Shown here: positions 8,612 through 16,215 of the stretch, in pieces | How positions within the stretch are numbered: the first letter of the stretch is position 1 | Layout: every line of letters starts with the position of its first letter | Origin: AP-15 sp963797115 | GTDB taxonomy: Bacteria > Pseudomonadota > Alphaproteobacteria > ATCC43930 > CGMCC-115725 | NCBI GenBank assembly: GCA_963797115.1 | Contig: CAWCOH010000002.1 | Location: 1-64,000 of the forward strand | Length of the DNA stretch: 64,000 nucleotides | Reading direction: 5' to 3' | Notes under the pieces: model-generated | Database searches by the model: none | What the model saw: the letters and a program-made list of their open reading frames with translations, nothing else | What the model was told of the DNA's origin: nothing | Made by a program: the position numbers and the translations under genes

Positions 8612-9465
8612 AGCGCTTACTGGCTTTTGTCGCAGGGCTCTTGATCGCCGCGCTGCCGGCGCATGCCGAGCCTGCGGTGGGTGCCGTGACCCGCATCATC
8701 ATCCCGGTGGCGAACCTCGACCGAGCGGTCGCCTTTTATACAGGCGCGCTTTCCTTTGACCCCATCGCTGCCGGGCAGTCGCTTGGGGCGGTGCTGCGGC
8801 TCGGCGGCGAAACGATCGAGCTCGTATCGCGCACCGGCCGCCCGGTGCCGAGCGACTCCCGCAGCAATGACCGCTGGTTTCAGCACCTCGCGATCGTGGT
8901 TTCCGACATCGACCGAGCGTACGCGACAGTGCTGCGGGAGGGTGCCGTACCGATTTCAGTAGGACCGCAGGAGCTCCCCGCGTGGAACCCGAATGCCGGC
9001 GGCATCCACGCCGTCTATTTCCGCGATCCTGACGGCCACCCACTCGAGCTGATCCAATTCCCGCCCGGCAAGGGCGAGGCACGCTGGCAGGAAAAGGACC
9101 GGTTGTTCCTCGGCATCGACCACAGCGCGATCGCCGTGCACGACACCGATGCCAGCCTCGCCTTCTATCGTGACCATCTCGGTCTTCGCGTAGCCGGAGG
9201 CGCAGAAAACTGGGGTATCGAGCAGGAGCGCCTCTCCGCCGTGCCCGGCGCGCATGTGCGGATCACGAGCTTGCGCGCGGCCGCGGGACCGGGGATCGAA
9301 TTTCTGCAGTATCTGATGCCGACGGACGGACGCATGGCCCCGGCGGATACCCGCCCGGAAGATCTGTGGACCGAAGTAATCGTAATGACGGCCGCAGACG
9401 CAGATCGGTCTGGTCTGACGCTCCGCGATCCCGACGGCCATACGTTGCTGGTTGAGCCGCGCTGA
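8608..9465 (+). CDS. Exported protein with two VOC (glyoxalase/dioxygenase-fold) domains
   Basis: A 285-residue protein. Residues 1-20 form a clear Sec signal (MKRLLAFVAGLLIAALPAHA). Two vicinal-oxygen-chelate modules follow: the first (about 25-155) from VTRIIIPVANLDRAVAFYT to FRDPDGHPLELIQFP, the second (about 165-285) from IDHSAIAVHDTDASLAFYR to LRDPDGHTLLVEP. VOC proteins bind metals and act as lyases, isomerases, dioxygenases or binding proteins. Export to the periplasm is unusual for the superfamily and fits an operon with transporters. The start overlaps the GMC stop (ATGA), and its stop overlaps the MFS start (TGATG). Confidence 0.88.
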   Translation: MKRLLAFVAGLLIAALPAHAEPAVGAVTRIIIPVANLDRAVAFYTGALSFDPIAAGQSLGAVLRLGGETIELVSRTGRPVPSDSRSNDRWFQHLAIVVSDIDRAYATVLREGAVPISVGPQELPAWNPNAGGIHAVYFRDPDGHPLELIQFPPGKGEARWQEKDRLFLGIDHSAIAVHDTDASLAFYRDHLGLRVAGGAENWGIEQERLSAVPGAHVRITSLRAAAGPGIEFLQYLMPTDGRMAPADTRPEDLWTEVIVMTAADADRSGLTLRDPDGHTLLVEPR

Positions 9466-10661
9466 TGCGCCGCGCGGTGGAACCACATCGGGCGCCGGTT
9501 GCCGCCTTGCGGCGCGCCCGGTGGTCGATCTCCTTCATCTTTTTCATCAATGGCTTCACTGTGGCGAGCTGGCTGCCGCATATACCCGAGGTCAAGGAAC
9601 GGCTGGCGCTGGGCGAGTTCCAGCTCGGCATCGCGCTTTTGGCCATGGCCGTTGGATCGGTGCTGGCGCTGCCCTTCGCCGGCTGGTTGTCAGGGCGCTT
9701 CGGCAGTGATGCGGCGACGAGGCTGGCGGGGTTGCTGCTCTGCCTGCTGTTACCCGCGCCAGTGCTGGCTCCGACCCTGCCGGTGCTGATGCTGACGTTG
9801 TTGTTGTTCGGCGCCGCCAATGCCCTGCTGGATGTGGCGATGAATGCGCAGGGACTATTGATCGAGGATCGCTATCAGCGCCCCATTTTCTCGACCCTGC
9901 ATGGGCTGTTCAGTGCGGGCGGCCTGGTCGGCGCGAGCCTGGCGGGATTGGCCGCATCGGTCGGCATTGCGGCCTCGTTCCATGCCCTCGGCCTGGCCGG
10001 TCTTCTGACATTGCTCCTGCTGGCCGTGACGCGCTCTCTGCTGCACGACCAGGCTGGCAAGGCCGATACGGACACAGTGCTGGCGTTGCCCTCCGGCGCC
10101 CTGATCGGACTAGGTGCTCTTGCTTTCCTCGCGCTGATGGCCGAGGGCGCCATAGGCGATTGGGCCGCGGTCTTCCTGAGGGAGGTGCGGGGTGCAGGAA
10201 TGGGCAGCGCGGCGATCGGATTCGCCGGCTTTTCGCTGGCCATGGCCGTGGGCCGCTTCGGCGGCGACTGGGCGCGTCGGCATTGGAGTCCGGCGATGCT
10301 CTTGCGCGCCAGTGGGCTCGTCTGCGCTCTCGGGATGGCTATGGCCGTGACCGCACCGGGGCTGGTCGGCTCGGTGCTCGGCTTCGCCTTCTTTGGTCTG
10401 GGCCTTGCGAACATGATCCCGATTCTCTTCGCCGCTGCCGGTCGGGCCAAGGGGGTGACGACCGGTCTCGGCATCGCCGCCGTCGCCACGGCCGGTTATG
10501 GCGGATTCCTTGCCGGCCCGCCGGTGATCGGGTTCGCGGCCGAGCTCATCGGCTTGCAACTGGCCCTGGTGGCCGTCCTGCTCGGTGCGCTGGCGATTGC
10601 GGTCTTCGCTGACCTGGCGCGCGATCGGGCGGCGATTGCGTTAGTCGCGGCCGCTTCGTAA
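9465..10661 (+). CDS. MFS transporter (YbjJ-like)
   Basis: A 398-residue protein with about 12 predicted membrane helices. It has the loop between helices 2 and 3 (LPFAGWLSGRFGS) and the region NALLDVAMNAQGLLIEDR with FSTLHGLFSAGGLVGA, which is typical of the YbjJ/FucP-like branch of the major facilitator superfamily. Its ATG overlaps the VOC stop. As part of the SDR/GMC operon it probably moves the pathway's substrate or product across the inner membrane. The direction of transport cannot be told. Confidence 0.87.
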   Translation: MRRAVEPHRAPVAALRRARWSISFIFFINGFTVASWLPHIPEVKERLALGEFQLGIALLAMAVGSVLALPFAGWLSGRFGSDAATRLAGLLLCLLLPAPVLAPTLPVLMLTLLLFGAANALLDVAMNAQGLLIEDRYQRPIFSTLHGLFSAGGLVGASLAGLAASVGIAASFHALGLAGLLTLLLLAVTRSLLHDQAGKADTDTVLALPSGALIGLGALAFLALMAEGAIGDWAAVFLREVRGAGMGSAAIGFAGFSLAMAVGRFGGDWARRHWSPAMLLRASGLVCALGMAMAVTAPGLVGSVLGFAFFGLGLANMIPILFAAAGRAKGVTTGLGIAAVATAGYGGFLAGPPVIGFAAELIGLQLALVAVLLGALAIAVFADLARDRAAIALVAAAS

Positions 10662-10724
10662 GGGCAGAGAATGGGTCATGGCCAGATGCGACCGCAAGAG
10701 AGAATCACAGAGAGGTTCGTCCCG

Positions 10725-11366
10725 ATGAATCACAACCCGATTTCCGACGTGGTCAGCTTCCTGCTACAACCAGGCTATACCACGGTGATTTTTTGGCTGC
10801 TCGTGCTCAGCAGCATCGCGATCGCGGTCTACGTCTATCGCGCGATCCCCGGCCAGCGCTCTATGGAGCATGTCAGCAACTGGGCCTTTCGCCTCCTGAT
10901 CGGCTGCATGTGGTGGCAACAGACCCTTTGGAAGCTGCCGCCGTTCTATACCGACCAGCCGGGCCAGCCGTTCGGGGAGACCGGCCTTGCCTATTGGATT
11001 GGGGTGATGGGCAAGTCCGCCGCAATCCCGCTGCAGGCCGATTTCGTCAACAACATCGTGCTGCCGCACTTTTACCTGTTCGCGCCGATGGTCTATGCGC
11101 TCGAAGCACTGACTGCGATATCGCTGATCCTGGGAATCTTGGTTCGCTTCTGGGGTTTGGTTGGCGCGCTCCAAATACTCAATCTGTGGCTGGGCCTCTA
11201 CAATGCCGAGGGTGAGTGGCCGTGGACCTATTTCTTCCTTCTGGTGGTCCAGCTGATTTTCGCCCTTCACCGCTACGGTCGTAGTCTCGGGCTCGACGCG
11301 CTGATCGTGGCGCGGTGGAAAGGGAGCCGGACGCTCGGCGGGGTGCTCGTGGCTGAAGCGACGTGA
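10725..11366 (+). CDS. DoxX-like (TQO small subunit) membrane protein
   Basis: A 213-residue membrane protein with four helices. WAFRLLIGCMWWQQTLWKLPPFYT and later IVLPHFYLFAPMVYALEALTAISLILG match the DoxX/thiosulfate:quinone oxidoreductase small-subunit family, which is linked to quinone-dependent redox chemistry. I chose the ATG at 10725 (MNHNPISDV) because the residues before it look untranslated. It follows the MFS gene by 63 bases on the same strand and probably ends the operon. A quinone-linked partner would make sense next to a GMC dehydrogenase, but this is inference. Confidence 0.8.
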   Translation: MNHNPISDVVSFLLQPGYTTVIFWLLVLSSIAIAVYVYRAIPGQRSMEHVSNWAFRLLIGCMWWQQTLWKLPPFYTDQPGQPFGETGLAYWIGVMGKSAAIPLQADFVNNIVLPHFYLFAPMVYALEALTAISLILGILVRFWGLVGALQILNLWLGLYNAEGEWPWTYFFLLVVQLIFALHRYGRSLGLDALIVARWKGSRTLGGVLVAEAT

Positions 11367-11450
11367 GACAATTCCGACCACGGGGGAGGAGCCTGGATGA
11401 GTCCTCGCCGGTGGCGCAGGTTTCGAGCTGACGTTGCATGAGGACATGAA

Positions 11451-11553
11451 ATGGCGCGATTACCGATCTTCCTCCGGCGGTAGCAAAGCGCTACGCGGAG
11501 CTGACATGTCCCAATTTTGCGACGACGCCGTGGGTGAGGGGTCCGCTGCAAAT
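11451..11553 (+). pseudogene. Possible remnant of a glycine/sarcosine/betaine reductase B-like N-terminus
   Basis: A short frame reading LPPAVAKRYAELTCPNF then ATTPWVRGP resembles the opening of GrdB-type 'selenoprotein B' family proteins. It has no start in frame and stops soon after, with no further domain. The likeness is from memory of the family and rests on about 30 residues, so it is weak. Confidence 0.3.
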
Positions 11554-11620
11554 GCAATCCTGGCCGTGGCCGAGACGGGAGTGAGCAAACGGGAAGGGGC
11601 CTTAGCGTCAGGCAAGAATA

Positions 11621-11970
11621 GTGCATGCGCGGGCGGAACTGGACATCATCCGGGAGTGCCATCAGGTCGTCCGGGAGATGCGTCGCGTCACGCGCGCCGG
11701 CGGCGCGGTCGCGTCCGGCGTGTTCGACTTCTGGGGCGGCTATTCCGCTTCCGCGCTCGTGTACGACACTGGGTCTGTACTCGACGAAGGGATCCGCGCG
11801 CTGCGGAACGAGGTGAGAGCCCATCCGGTCGTTTGGGCGAACGGACAAGCTGAGCTCTGGCGCAGAACCGGCTGGTGAGCGTCGTCGAAGAGCCCATCGT
11901 GATTAGCTTCGATTACGCCTCGTTTGAAGATTATTGGTCGCGTTCGCGCGGTGCGGGGCCTGGTTCCGCA
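11621..11970 (+). pseudogene. Class I SAM-dependent methyltransferase, C-terminal remnant
   Basis: The frame from 11621 contains VVREMRRVTRAGGAVASGVF and an AELWRRTGW end. These are the 'arginine-glycine' loop and following strand of class I methyltransferases (normally after motif III). The continuation VSVVEEPIVISFDYASFEDYW lies in a different frame from about 11875. The SAM-binding N-terminal half is absent. The piece is therefore a truncated, frameshifted remnant lying in a decayed gap between the operon and the DedA gene. Confidence 0.65.
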
Positions 11971-12133
11971 TTGATCGCCCCTAAGCGGTGTTGGAGCAGA
12001 TCCGCGCGATACAAAAGCCTGTATAGGTGCGGATGTGCTCGGGATGCAGAAGCGGTGCTAAATCCTCGAATTCCAGTATGCCGCTCGATCGCAACTCGGC
12101 AAAAGACGCGCAACTGGGCGACCTCGGAGCACC

Positions 12134-13048
12134 ATGTTCGAGCAGCATTTTCTCATCCTTGCCGATTTCGTGCGCGCGCATCAGGCTTGGGCGGCTCCTG
12201 TCGCCGGAGTCCTCGCATTCGCTGAGTCGCTGGCGTTCCTGTCTTTGGTTATCCCGGCATGGTCCGCGCTCGTCGCGATCGGCGCTCTGGTGGGCGCAGG
12301 GTCGCTCGATTTTACCCCGGTATGGATTGCCGGGGCGATTTGTGCTGCGCTCGGCGACTGGGTGTCGTTCTGGTTCGGCTACCGCTACAAGGATCGCGTC
12401 GGCCAGGCCTGGCCGCTGTCGCGATATCCGGGCACGCTGAGACGCGGCGTGCGTTTCTTTCAACGCTGGGGCGCCGTCGGCATTGCCATCGGCCGCTTCT
12501 CCGGGCCCTTGCGCGCGACCGTACCCGTGGCGGCCGGCATTTTCGAGATGCCGTGGCTCACCTTCCAGATAGCGAATTTCACCAGCGCCTTTCTCTGGGC
12601 CGGCGTGCTTCTCGCGCTGATGATGCCGGTGATTGGCAGATGCGGGTCGCGGTGGCGCCATTTCTCGCACAGCTCCGCGACAAGCGGACGGACTCAATTC
12701 AGGGTTCCTTCGGCGGCGTTTTCGAAAAACTGGCTGATGATTTCATCGCCCCGGAAGGAGCGCAGGCCGAGATACGTCTCGTCGTACGCCCGTAATTCCG
12801 TGTCCGAGAGAAAACCCGGGGGCGTAGGAAGTCCGGTTGATGGCGTCCCGCCGCCCGGCGGCAGGCTTTGGGCGGGGGCGCCGGCCTGCGCCATCGCGAG
12901 AGCGAGGACCGTCGAGAGCAAGGCGGCTTTCAGTTTCATGGGTTCCGCCAGCTTATTCCATACGGAAAAGCGGCGCGATCCCCGGCCGGGTGCGCGCAAG
13001 CCAATATCGCTTCGGGGATGCGCAGTCCGTACGGGTGAACACAGGTGA
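12134..13048 (+). CDS. DedA-family membrane protein with aberrant C-terminus
   Basis: Residues 1-170 are a DedA/SNARE-associated (YqjA/TVP38-like) membrane protein: FAESLAFLSLVIPAWSALVAIG near the N-terminus, then CAALGDWVSFWFGYRYK, and IAIGRFSGPLRATVPVAAGI, with several membrane helices. Family members act in lipid flipping or envelope homeostasis. After about position 12650 the frame continues without similarity for 130 residues and runs wholly antisense to a small secreted-protein gene (12694-12939). The real DedA product probably ended near 12650 and has lost its stop through a frameshift or rearrangement. The start ATG is preceded by GGAG. Confidence 0.65.
   Translation: MFEQHFLILADFVRAHQAWAAPVAGVLAFAESLAFLSLVIPAWSALVAIGALVGAGSLDFTPVWIAGAICAALGDWVSFWFGYRYKDRVGQAWPLSRYPGTLRRGVRFFQRWGAVGIAIGRFSGPLRATVPVAAGIFEMPWLTFQIANFTSAFLWAGVLLALMMPVIGRCGSRWRHFSHSSATSGRTQFRVPSAAFSKNWLMISSPRKERRPRYVSSYARNSVSERKPGGVGSPVDGVPPPGGRLWAGAPACAIARARTVESKAAFSFMGSASLFHTEKRRDPRPGARKPISLRGCAVRTGEHR
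12694..12939 (-). CDS. Small exported protein, unknown function
   Basis: An 81-residue protein starting at 12939 with MKLKAALLSTVLALAMAQAG, a clear signal peptide ending at an APAQ site. The mature part is short and Pro/Gly-rich at first (LPPGGGTPSTGLPTPPGF), then acidic (SDTELRAYDETYLGLRSFRG). I do not recognise a family. It is divergent from the MucR gene and lies antisense within the extended DedA frame. The signal peptide and codon use argue that this strand is the real one. Confidence 0.6.
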   Translation of the reverse strand: MKLKAALLSTVLALAMAQAGAPAQSLPPGGGTPSTGLPTPPGFLSDTELRAYDETYLGLRSFRGDEIISQFFENAAEGTLN

Positions 13049-13099
13049 TTGAGGAAAATCGGCGTGAGAGGGTTTGCGTTTCCGAAGCCCGATAAGCAG

Positions 13100-13127
13100 T
13101 TGCAATAATTTACGAATGAAATTGCAA
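13100..13127. promoter_or_regulatory. AT-rich inverted repeat between the exported-protein gene and mucR
   Basis: TTGCAAT and ATTGCAA form the ends of a 28-base AT-rich element 55 bases upstream of the MucR start. MucR/Ros proteins commonly bind AT-rich sites in their own promoters, so autoregulation is a reasonable guess. Confidence 0.4.
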
Positions 13128-13181
13128 ACGCACCGGCTCTCAACTACATAGATTTCAATCAAACGTTGCGGGATAGAAGAA

Positions 13182-13670
13182 ATGGCTGAGGAAAGCACCG
13201 TGAGGGAGGTTGATCCCAGCCTGGTTGCCCGGATCGTCCGTAGCTATGTCGCGCAAAATACTATCGGCATCGACCAGCTAGCGGGCCTCATTTCGATCGT
13301 GCATCGCTCGCTCAATGACCTTGGCAAGAGCGCGCCGGCGGGACCGCTGGTGGCGGCTGTTTCGATCAGGGGATCGGTGCGGCGCGCTTACGTGGTCTGC
13401 CTGGAATGCGGGTTCCACGGCCAGGCGATCCGCCGTCATCTCAGTACGAGGCACGGGCTTGCGCCTGGGCAATATCGCGCTCGCTGGAAGCTGGCCGCCG
13501 ATCACCCGATCACCGCGCCGGCCTATTCGGAGCGGCGTTCGACGATGGCAAAGCAGATCGGTCTTGGTCGCAAGCGGCAGGAAGTCGTCGTGTCGGCTCC
13601 CGCACCGGAGGCGGTCGCAGCGCCGGCAAAGCGGCGTGGCCGCGAACCGCGATCGGCAGCCGCGGGGTAG
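13182..13670 (+). CDS. mucR: MucR/Ros-family zinc-finger transcriptional regulator
   Basis: A 162-residue protein with the prokaryotic C2H2 finger of the Ros/MucR family: CLECGFHGQAIRRHLSTRH (residues about 70-88), followed by GLAPGQYRARWKLAADHPITAPAYSERRS, the conserved post-finger region. The N-terminal oligomerisation region (VARIVRSYVAQNTIGIDQLAGLI) is present too. In alphaproteobacteria these are H-NS-like repressors of exopolysaccharide, motility, virulence or symbiosis genes. The C-terminal 35 residues are a basic, Ala/Pro-rich tail. Confidence 0.93.
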   Translation: MAEESTVREVDPSLVARIVRSYVAQNTIGIDQLAGLISIVHRSLNDLGKSAPAGPLVAAVSIRGSVRRAYVVCLECGFHGQAIRRHLSTRHGLAPGQYRARWKLAADHPITAPAYSERRSTMAKQIGLGRKRQEVVVSAPAPEAVAAPAKRRGREPRSAAAG

Positions 13671-13726
13671 CTCGCGCGGCTGCTCCAGGGAGCGCCGAAA
13701 AACTCGGACTTGTCCGGTGCGCGGCA

Positions 13727-13754
13727 GAGGCCCCGGCCGAGAGACCGGGGCCTC
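13727..13754 (+). terminator. GC-rich hairpin after mucR
   Basis: GAGGCCCCGG and CCGGGGCCTC are perfect 10-base arms around an 8-base loop, 57 bases after the MucR stop. There is no long T run, so it may be a factor-assisted terminator or an RNA-stabilising hairpin. Confidence 0.55.
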
Positions 13755-13945
13755 CTTCGCCATCCTGCCTGTTCGCCATGCCGCTATCGTGCCAGGCGGC
13801 GGTTAGCCGAGGCATGGTCGCGGGATGAGACCACGTAAAATGTCGGACAGCAACCTCCCGGTTAAACTCTTGCCCGCCGGCTGCGCACGAGCTGCGGAGC
13901 GTCATTCGGGAAGCCACCTGTGTGTGAAAGTGCGAAAGTGCGGGC

Positions 13946-14545
13946 ATGGCTCAAGGTACAGACACCGCGCTTCGCTACACCGTGGCGCTCGTGGCGCTTC
14001 TGAACCTCGGCTATTTTGGGGTCGAGTTTGCGGTCGCGCTGGCAATCGGGTCGGTGTCGCTGTTCGCTGACTCGATCGATTTTCTGGAAGACGCGACCGT
14101 TAACACGCTGATCCTGGTCGCGCTCGGATGGAACGCGCGGCGGCGGGCGATGGTCGGCATGGCCCTCGCCGCTGTCCTGTTCGCGCCTGCTGTGGCTACC
14201 CTGTGGACGGCGTGGCAAAAGCTCCAGCTACCCGTTCCTCCGGCTCCGATACCCCTGACGCTCGCGGGCTTGGGCGCGCTCGCGATTAACCTTTACTGCG
14301 CCTTTCGTCTCGCGCGCTTCCGAACCCATAGTGGAAGCCTGACGCGCGCGGCGTTCCTGTCGGCGAGAAACGATGCACTGGCAAATGTCGCGATCATCGC
14401 TGCCGGGGTGGTTACCGCCGCAACTCTCTCACCGTGGCCCGATCTGATTGTCGGCCTCGGCATTTTTGTGTTGAATCTCGACGCAGCACGGCAGGTTTAT
14501 TCAGCGGCGCGCGATGAGCGCCGCGCAGCAACCGCCGAGCCGTAG
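13946..14545 (+). CDS. Cation diffusion facilitator-like membrane protein, membrane domain only
   Basis: A 199-residue protein with five to six predicted helices. GSVSLFADSIDFLEDATVNTL (about 34-54) corresponds to the metal-site helix 2 of cation transporters of the CDF type, and LSARNDALANVAIIAAG to helix 5. The cytoplasmic C-terminal domain of canonical CDF proteins is absent, as is usual for this short 'cation transporter' group. Some site residues differ from Zn2+ CDFs, so substrate is uncertain. Its end overlaps the next gene (chromate transporter) by about 30 bases, suggesting one transcript. Confidence 0.75.
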   Translation: MAQGTDTALRYTVALVALLNLGYFGVEFAVALAIGSVSLFADSIDFLEDATVNTLILVALGWNARRRAMVGMALAAVLFAPAVATLWTAWQKLQLPVPPAPIPLTLAGLGALAINLYCAFRLARFRTHSGSLTRAAFLSARNDALANVAIIAAGVVTAATLSPWPDLIVGLGIFVLNLDAARQVYSAARDERRAATAEP

Positions 14546-15143
14546 TTGTCGAGGTGATCGCTTGCCGCCACCCGACGCCGTGATTCATCCGAAAAGCGAG
14601 GCGACAGGCCGTCCCGGCCTGGCATCGCTCGGTTGGGCGCTGCTGTGCATTGGGGCCGTCGCGTTCGGCGGCCTTGGAGCAACTCTCGCGCTTTTGCGAC
14701 GTGAGCTTGTCGAGCGGCGTGGCTGGCTGCGTCCGGGCGATATAACTGAGGCACTAGCCTACACGAAGCCGCTGCCCGGTTCGACCATCGTTCAAGTCGT
14801 TACCTTTCTTGGATGGCGGTTGGGCAATTGGCCGGGCGCTGTCGTTGCGACCGCCGCGTTTCTATTACCGGCACTTGCCCTGATGACAGTCGCGGCAGCC
14901 GCTGTGCTCGCGCTGCCCGATGCGCCTTGGGTGCGCGGGGCACTGACGGGACTGCAAATCGCCGTTGTCGGATTGCTGGCGGCGGCGCTCTGGCATCTCG
15001 CGCGCAGCGAGGCAGCTTCGGCCCTACTGTTGACTGTGCTGCTGGTGGCCTTTGCGGCTGGCCTGATCGTCAACGCCGCCGTCGTGGTCGCGGCGGCGGG
15101 TGCTATAGGCGTGCTGATCGACCGGGTAAAGCGCGATGCTTGA
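14514..15143 (+). CDS. Chromate transporter, N-terminal-half protein of a split pair
   Basis: A 209-residue CHR-family protein: AFGGLGATLALLRRELVERRGWL (about 46-68) is the FGG signature with the following RR..W segment, and TKPLPGSTIVQVVTFLGWRLG corresponds to the PGP-like motif and next helix. With the next gene (overlapping by 8 bases) it makes a pair of short CHR domains equivalent to one ChrA. These proteins export chromate or related oxyanions. The start may be slightly downstream, since the first 35 residues are hydrophilic and unlike the family. Confidence 0.85.
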   Translation: MSAAQQPPSRSCRGDRLPPPDAVIHPKSEATGRPGLASLGWALLCIGAVAFGGLGATLALLRRELVERRGWLRPGDITEALAYTKPLPGSTIVQVVTFLGWRLGNWPGAVVATAAFLLPALALMTVAAAAVLALPDAPWVRGALTGLQIAVVGLLAAALWHLARSEAASALLLTVLLVAFAAGLIVNAAVVVAAAGAIGVLIDRVKRDA

Positions 15144-15681
15144 GTTTGTCGCGCGATTTCTCGTCATCGGTGCGCTTGCCTTCGGTGGCGGGCAAGCGGC
15201 CCTGCCGCTCGTCGAACGTTTGGCGGTAGCGGATACGGGATGGCTCACCCCGGCTCAGTTTGCTACCGGCGTGGGCCTGTCGTATGCAACGCCTGGCCCG
15301 GTTCTGATACTCGCGGCATTCATCGGCTATCATGTCGCCGCCGTGCCGGGCGCAGTGGCGGCTACGGCGGCTGTCTTCACGATACCTGTCGTCCTTGCTG
15401 GCTTCGCCGCGCAGCTTGTTGCCAAGCTCAAGGATGCCCGCTGGTTTCAGGCGTTCGGACGGTTCGCCGCAGCGGCGGCGGTCGGCCTGCTCGGCGTCAC
15501 GCTGCTCGCGCTTGCGCAGCCGGTGGTGGATGTCCATTGGGCCTTACTGATGGGGTCGGTGATCGTGTTCGCCGCCGAGCTGCGCGGCGTACATCCGATC
15601 ATTCTGATCGCCGCAGCGATGCTGCTCGGGGCATCGTGGCCGCTGATCAATGATGCGCTAGCCGGATTCCACATCTCGTAG
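15136..15681 (+). CDS. Chromate transporter, C-terminal-half protein of a split pair
   Basis: A 181-residue CHR-family protein. ALAFGGGQAALPLVERLAV is the FGGG signature, and GLSYATPGPVLILAAFIGY holds the PGP motif. It overlaps the preceding half and pairs with it to form a complete transporter. Downstream lies a ModE-type regulator on the same strand. The ModE-box-like palindromes lie after that regulator, so control of this pair by it is not shown. Confidence 0.87.
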   Translation: MLEFVARFLVIGALAFGGGQAALPLVERLAVADTGWLTPAQFATGVGLSYATPGPVLILAAFIGYHVAAVPGAVAATAAVFTIPVVLAGFAAQLVAKLKDARWFQAFGRFAAAAAVGLLGVTLLALAQPVVDVHWALLMGSVIVFAAELRGVHPIILIAAAMLLGASWPLINDALAGFHIS

Positions 15682-15777
15682 GTGGGAGGCGCGCTCGGCT
15701 CTGCTCGGTCGATGCGGCCCTAAACCGCCCGGAAAAATGACCGCGATTTGAACCGTACCGCATGGCAAAGTGCAGGT

Positions 15778-16134
15778 ATGGAACGGCTCAGGGTAAGCAT
15801 CGTTTTCGAGTCCGGCGCTCGCATTGGCCCCGGTAAGGCCAAGCTGCTTGAAAGCATCCGTGATACCGGCTCGATCTCGGCCGCTGCGCGCGAGATGGGG
15901 ATGTCCTACAAACGGGCGTGGCTCCTGCTTGACAGCATCAACCAATCCTTCACTGAAGCCGTGGTCACGGCCGCGCCAGGCGGCTCGGGTGGTGGCGGCG
16001 CAACGCTGACGCCGTTTGGCGTTGAAGTCCTCGAACGCTACCGGCGCATTCATGAGCGCGCGTCCAAAATAGCCGCCGATGATGTGGCGGCGCTCGGGCA
16101 ACGTGCCCGGCCGAATGCTGGCCCGAAAATCTAA
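15778..16134 (+). CDS. ModE-type winged-HTH DNA-binding protein, lacking molybdate-binding domains
   Basis: A 118-residue protein, starting at ATG 15778 (MERLRVSIVFESGARIGPGK). GKAKLLESIRDTGSISAAAR followed by MGMSYKRAWLLLDSIN is the LysR-like winged HTH of the ModE N-terminal family. The protein ends after this domain, with no C-terminal TOBE (molybdate-binding) repeats. Such short ModE_N proteins bind the same type of palindrome and are often linked to molybdate, tungstate or sulfur oxyanion genes. Two matching palindromes lie immediately downstream, before the permease gene, so that permease is the probable target. Confidence 0.85.
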   Translation: MERLRVSIVFESGARIGPGKAKLLESIRDTGSISAAAREMGMSYKRAWLLLDSINQSFTEAVVTAAPGGSGGGGATLTPFGVEVLERYRRIHERASKIAADDVAALGQRARPNAGPKI

Positions 16135-16145
16135 ATCCGCTCTCA

Positions 16146-16169
16146 CGCTATAGCCTAATTGCCATAGCG
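16146..16169. promoter_or_regulatory. ModE-box-like palindrome 1
   Basis: CGCTATAG-N8-CCATAGCG, 24 bases, directly after the ModE-type gene. Outer bases and total length agree with the molybdate box (CGnTAT...ATAnCG, 24 bases). Confidence 0.65.
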
Positions 16170-16178
16170 ACGCTCATG

Positions 16179-16202
16179 CGCTATAGCGACGATGCCATAG
16201 CG
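16179..16202. promoter_or_regulatory. ModE-box-like palindrome 2
   Basis: A second CGCTATAG-N8-CCATAGCG with different spacer bases, 33 bases (about three helical turns) after the first. It ends 13 bases before the chosen permease start and lies inside a longer inverted repeat with 14-base arms (16171-16210). Confidence 0.65.
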
Positions 16203-16215
16203 CATGAGCGGGTGC

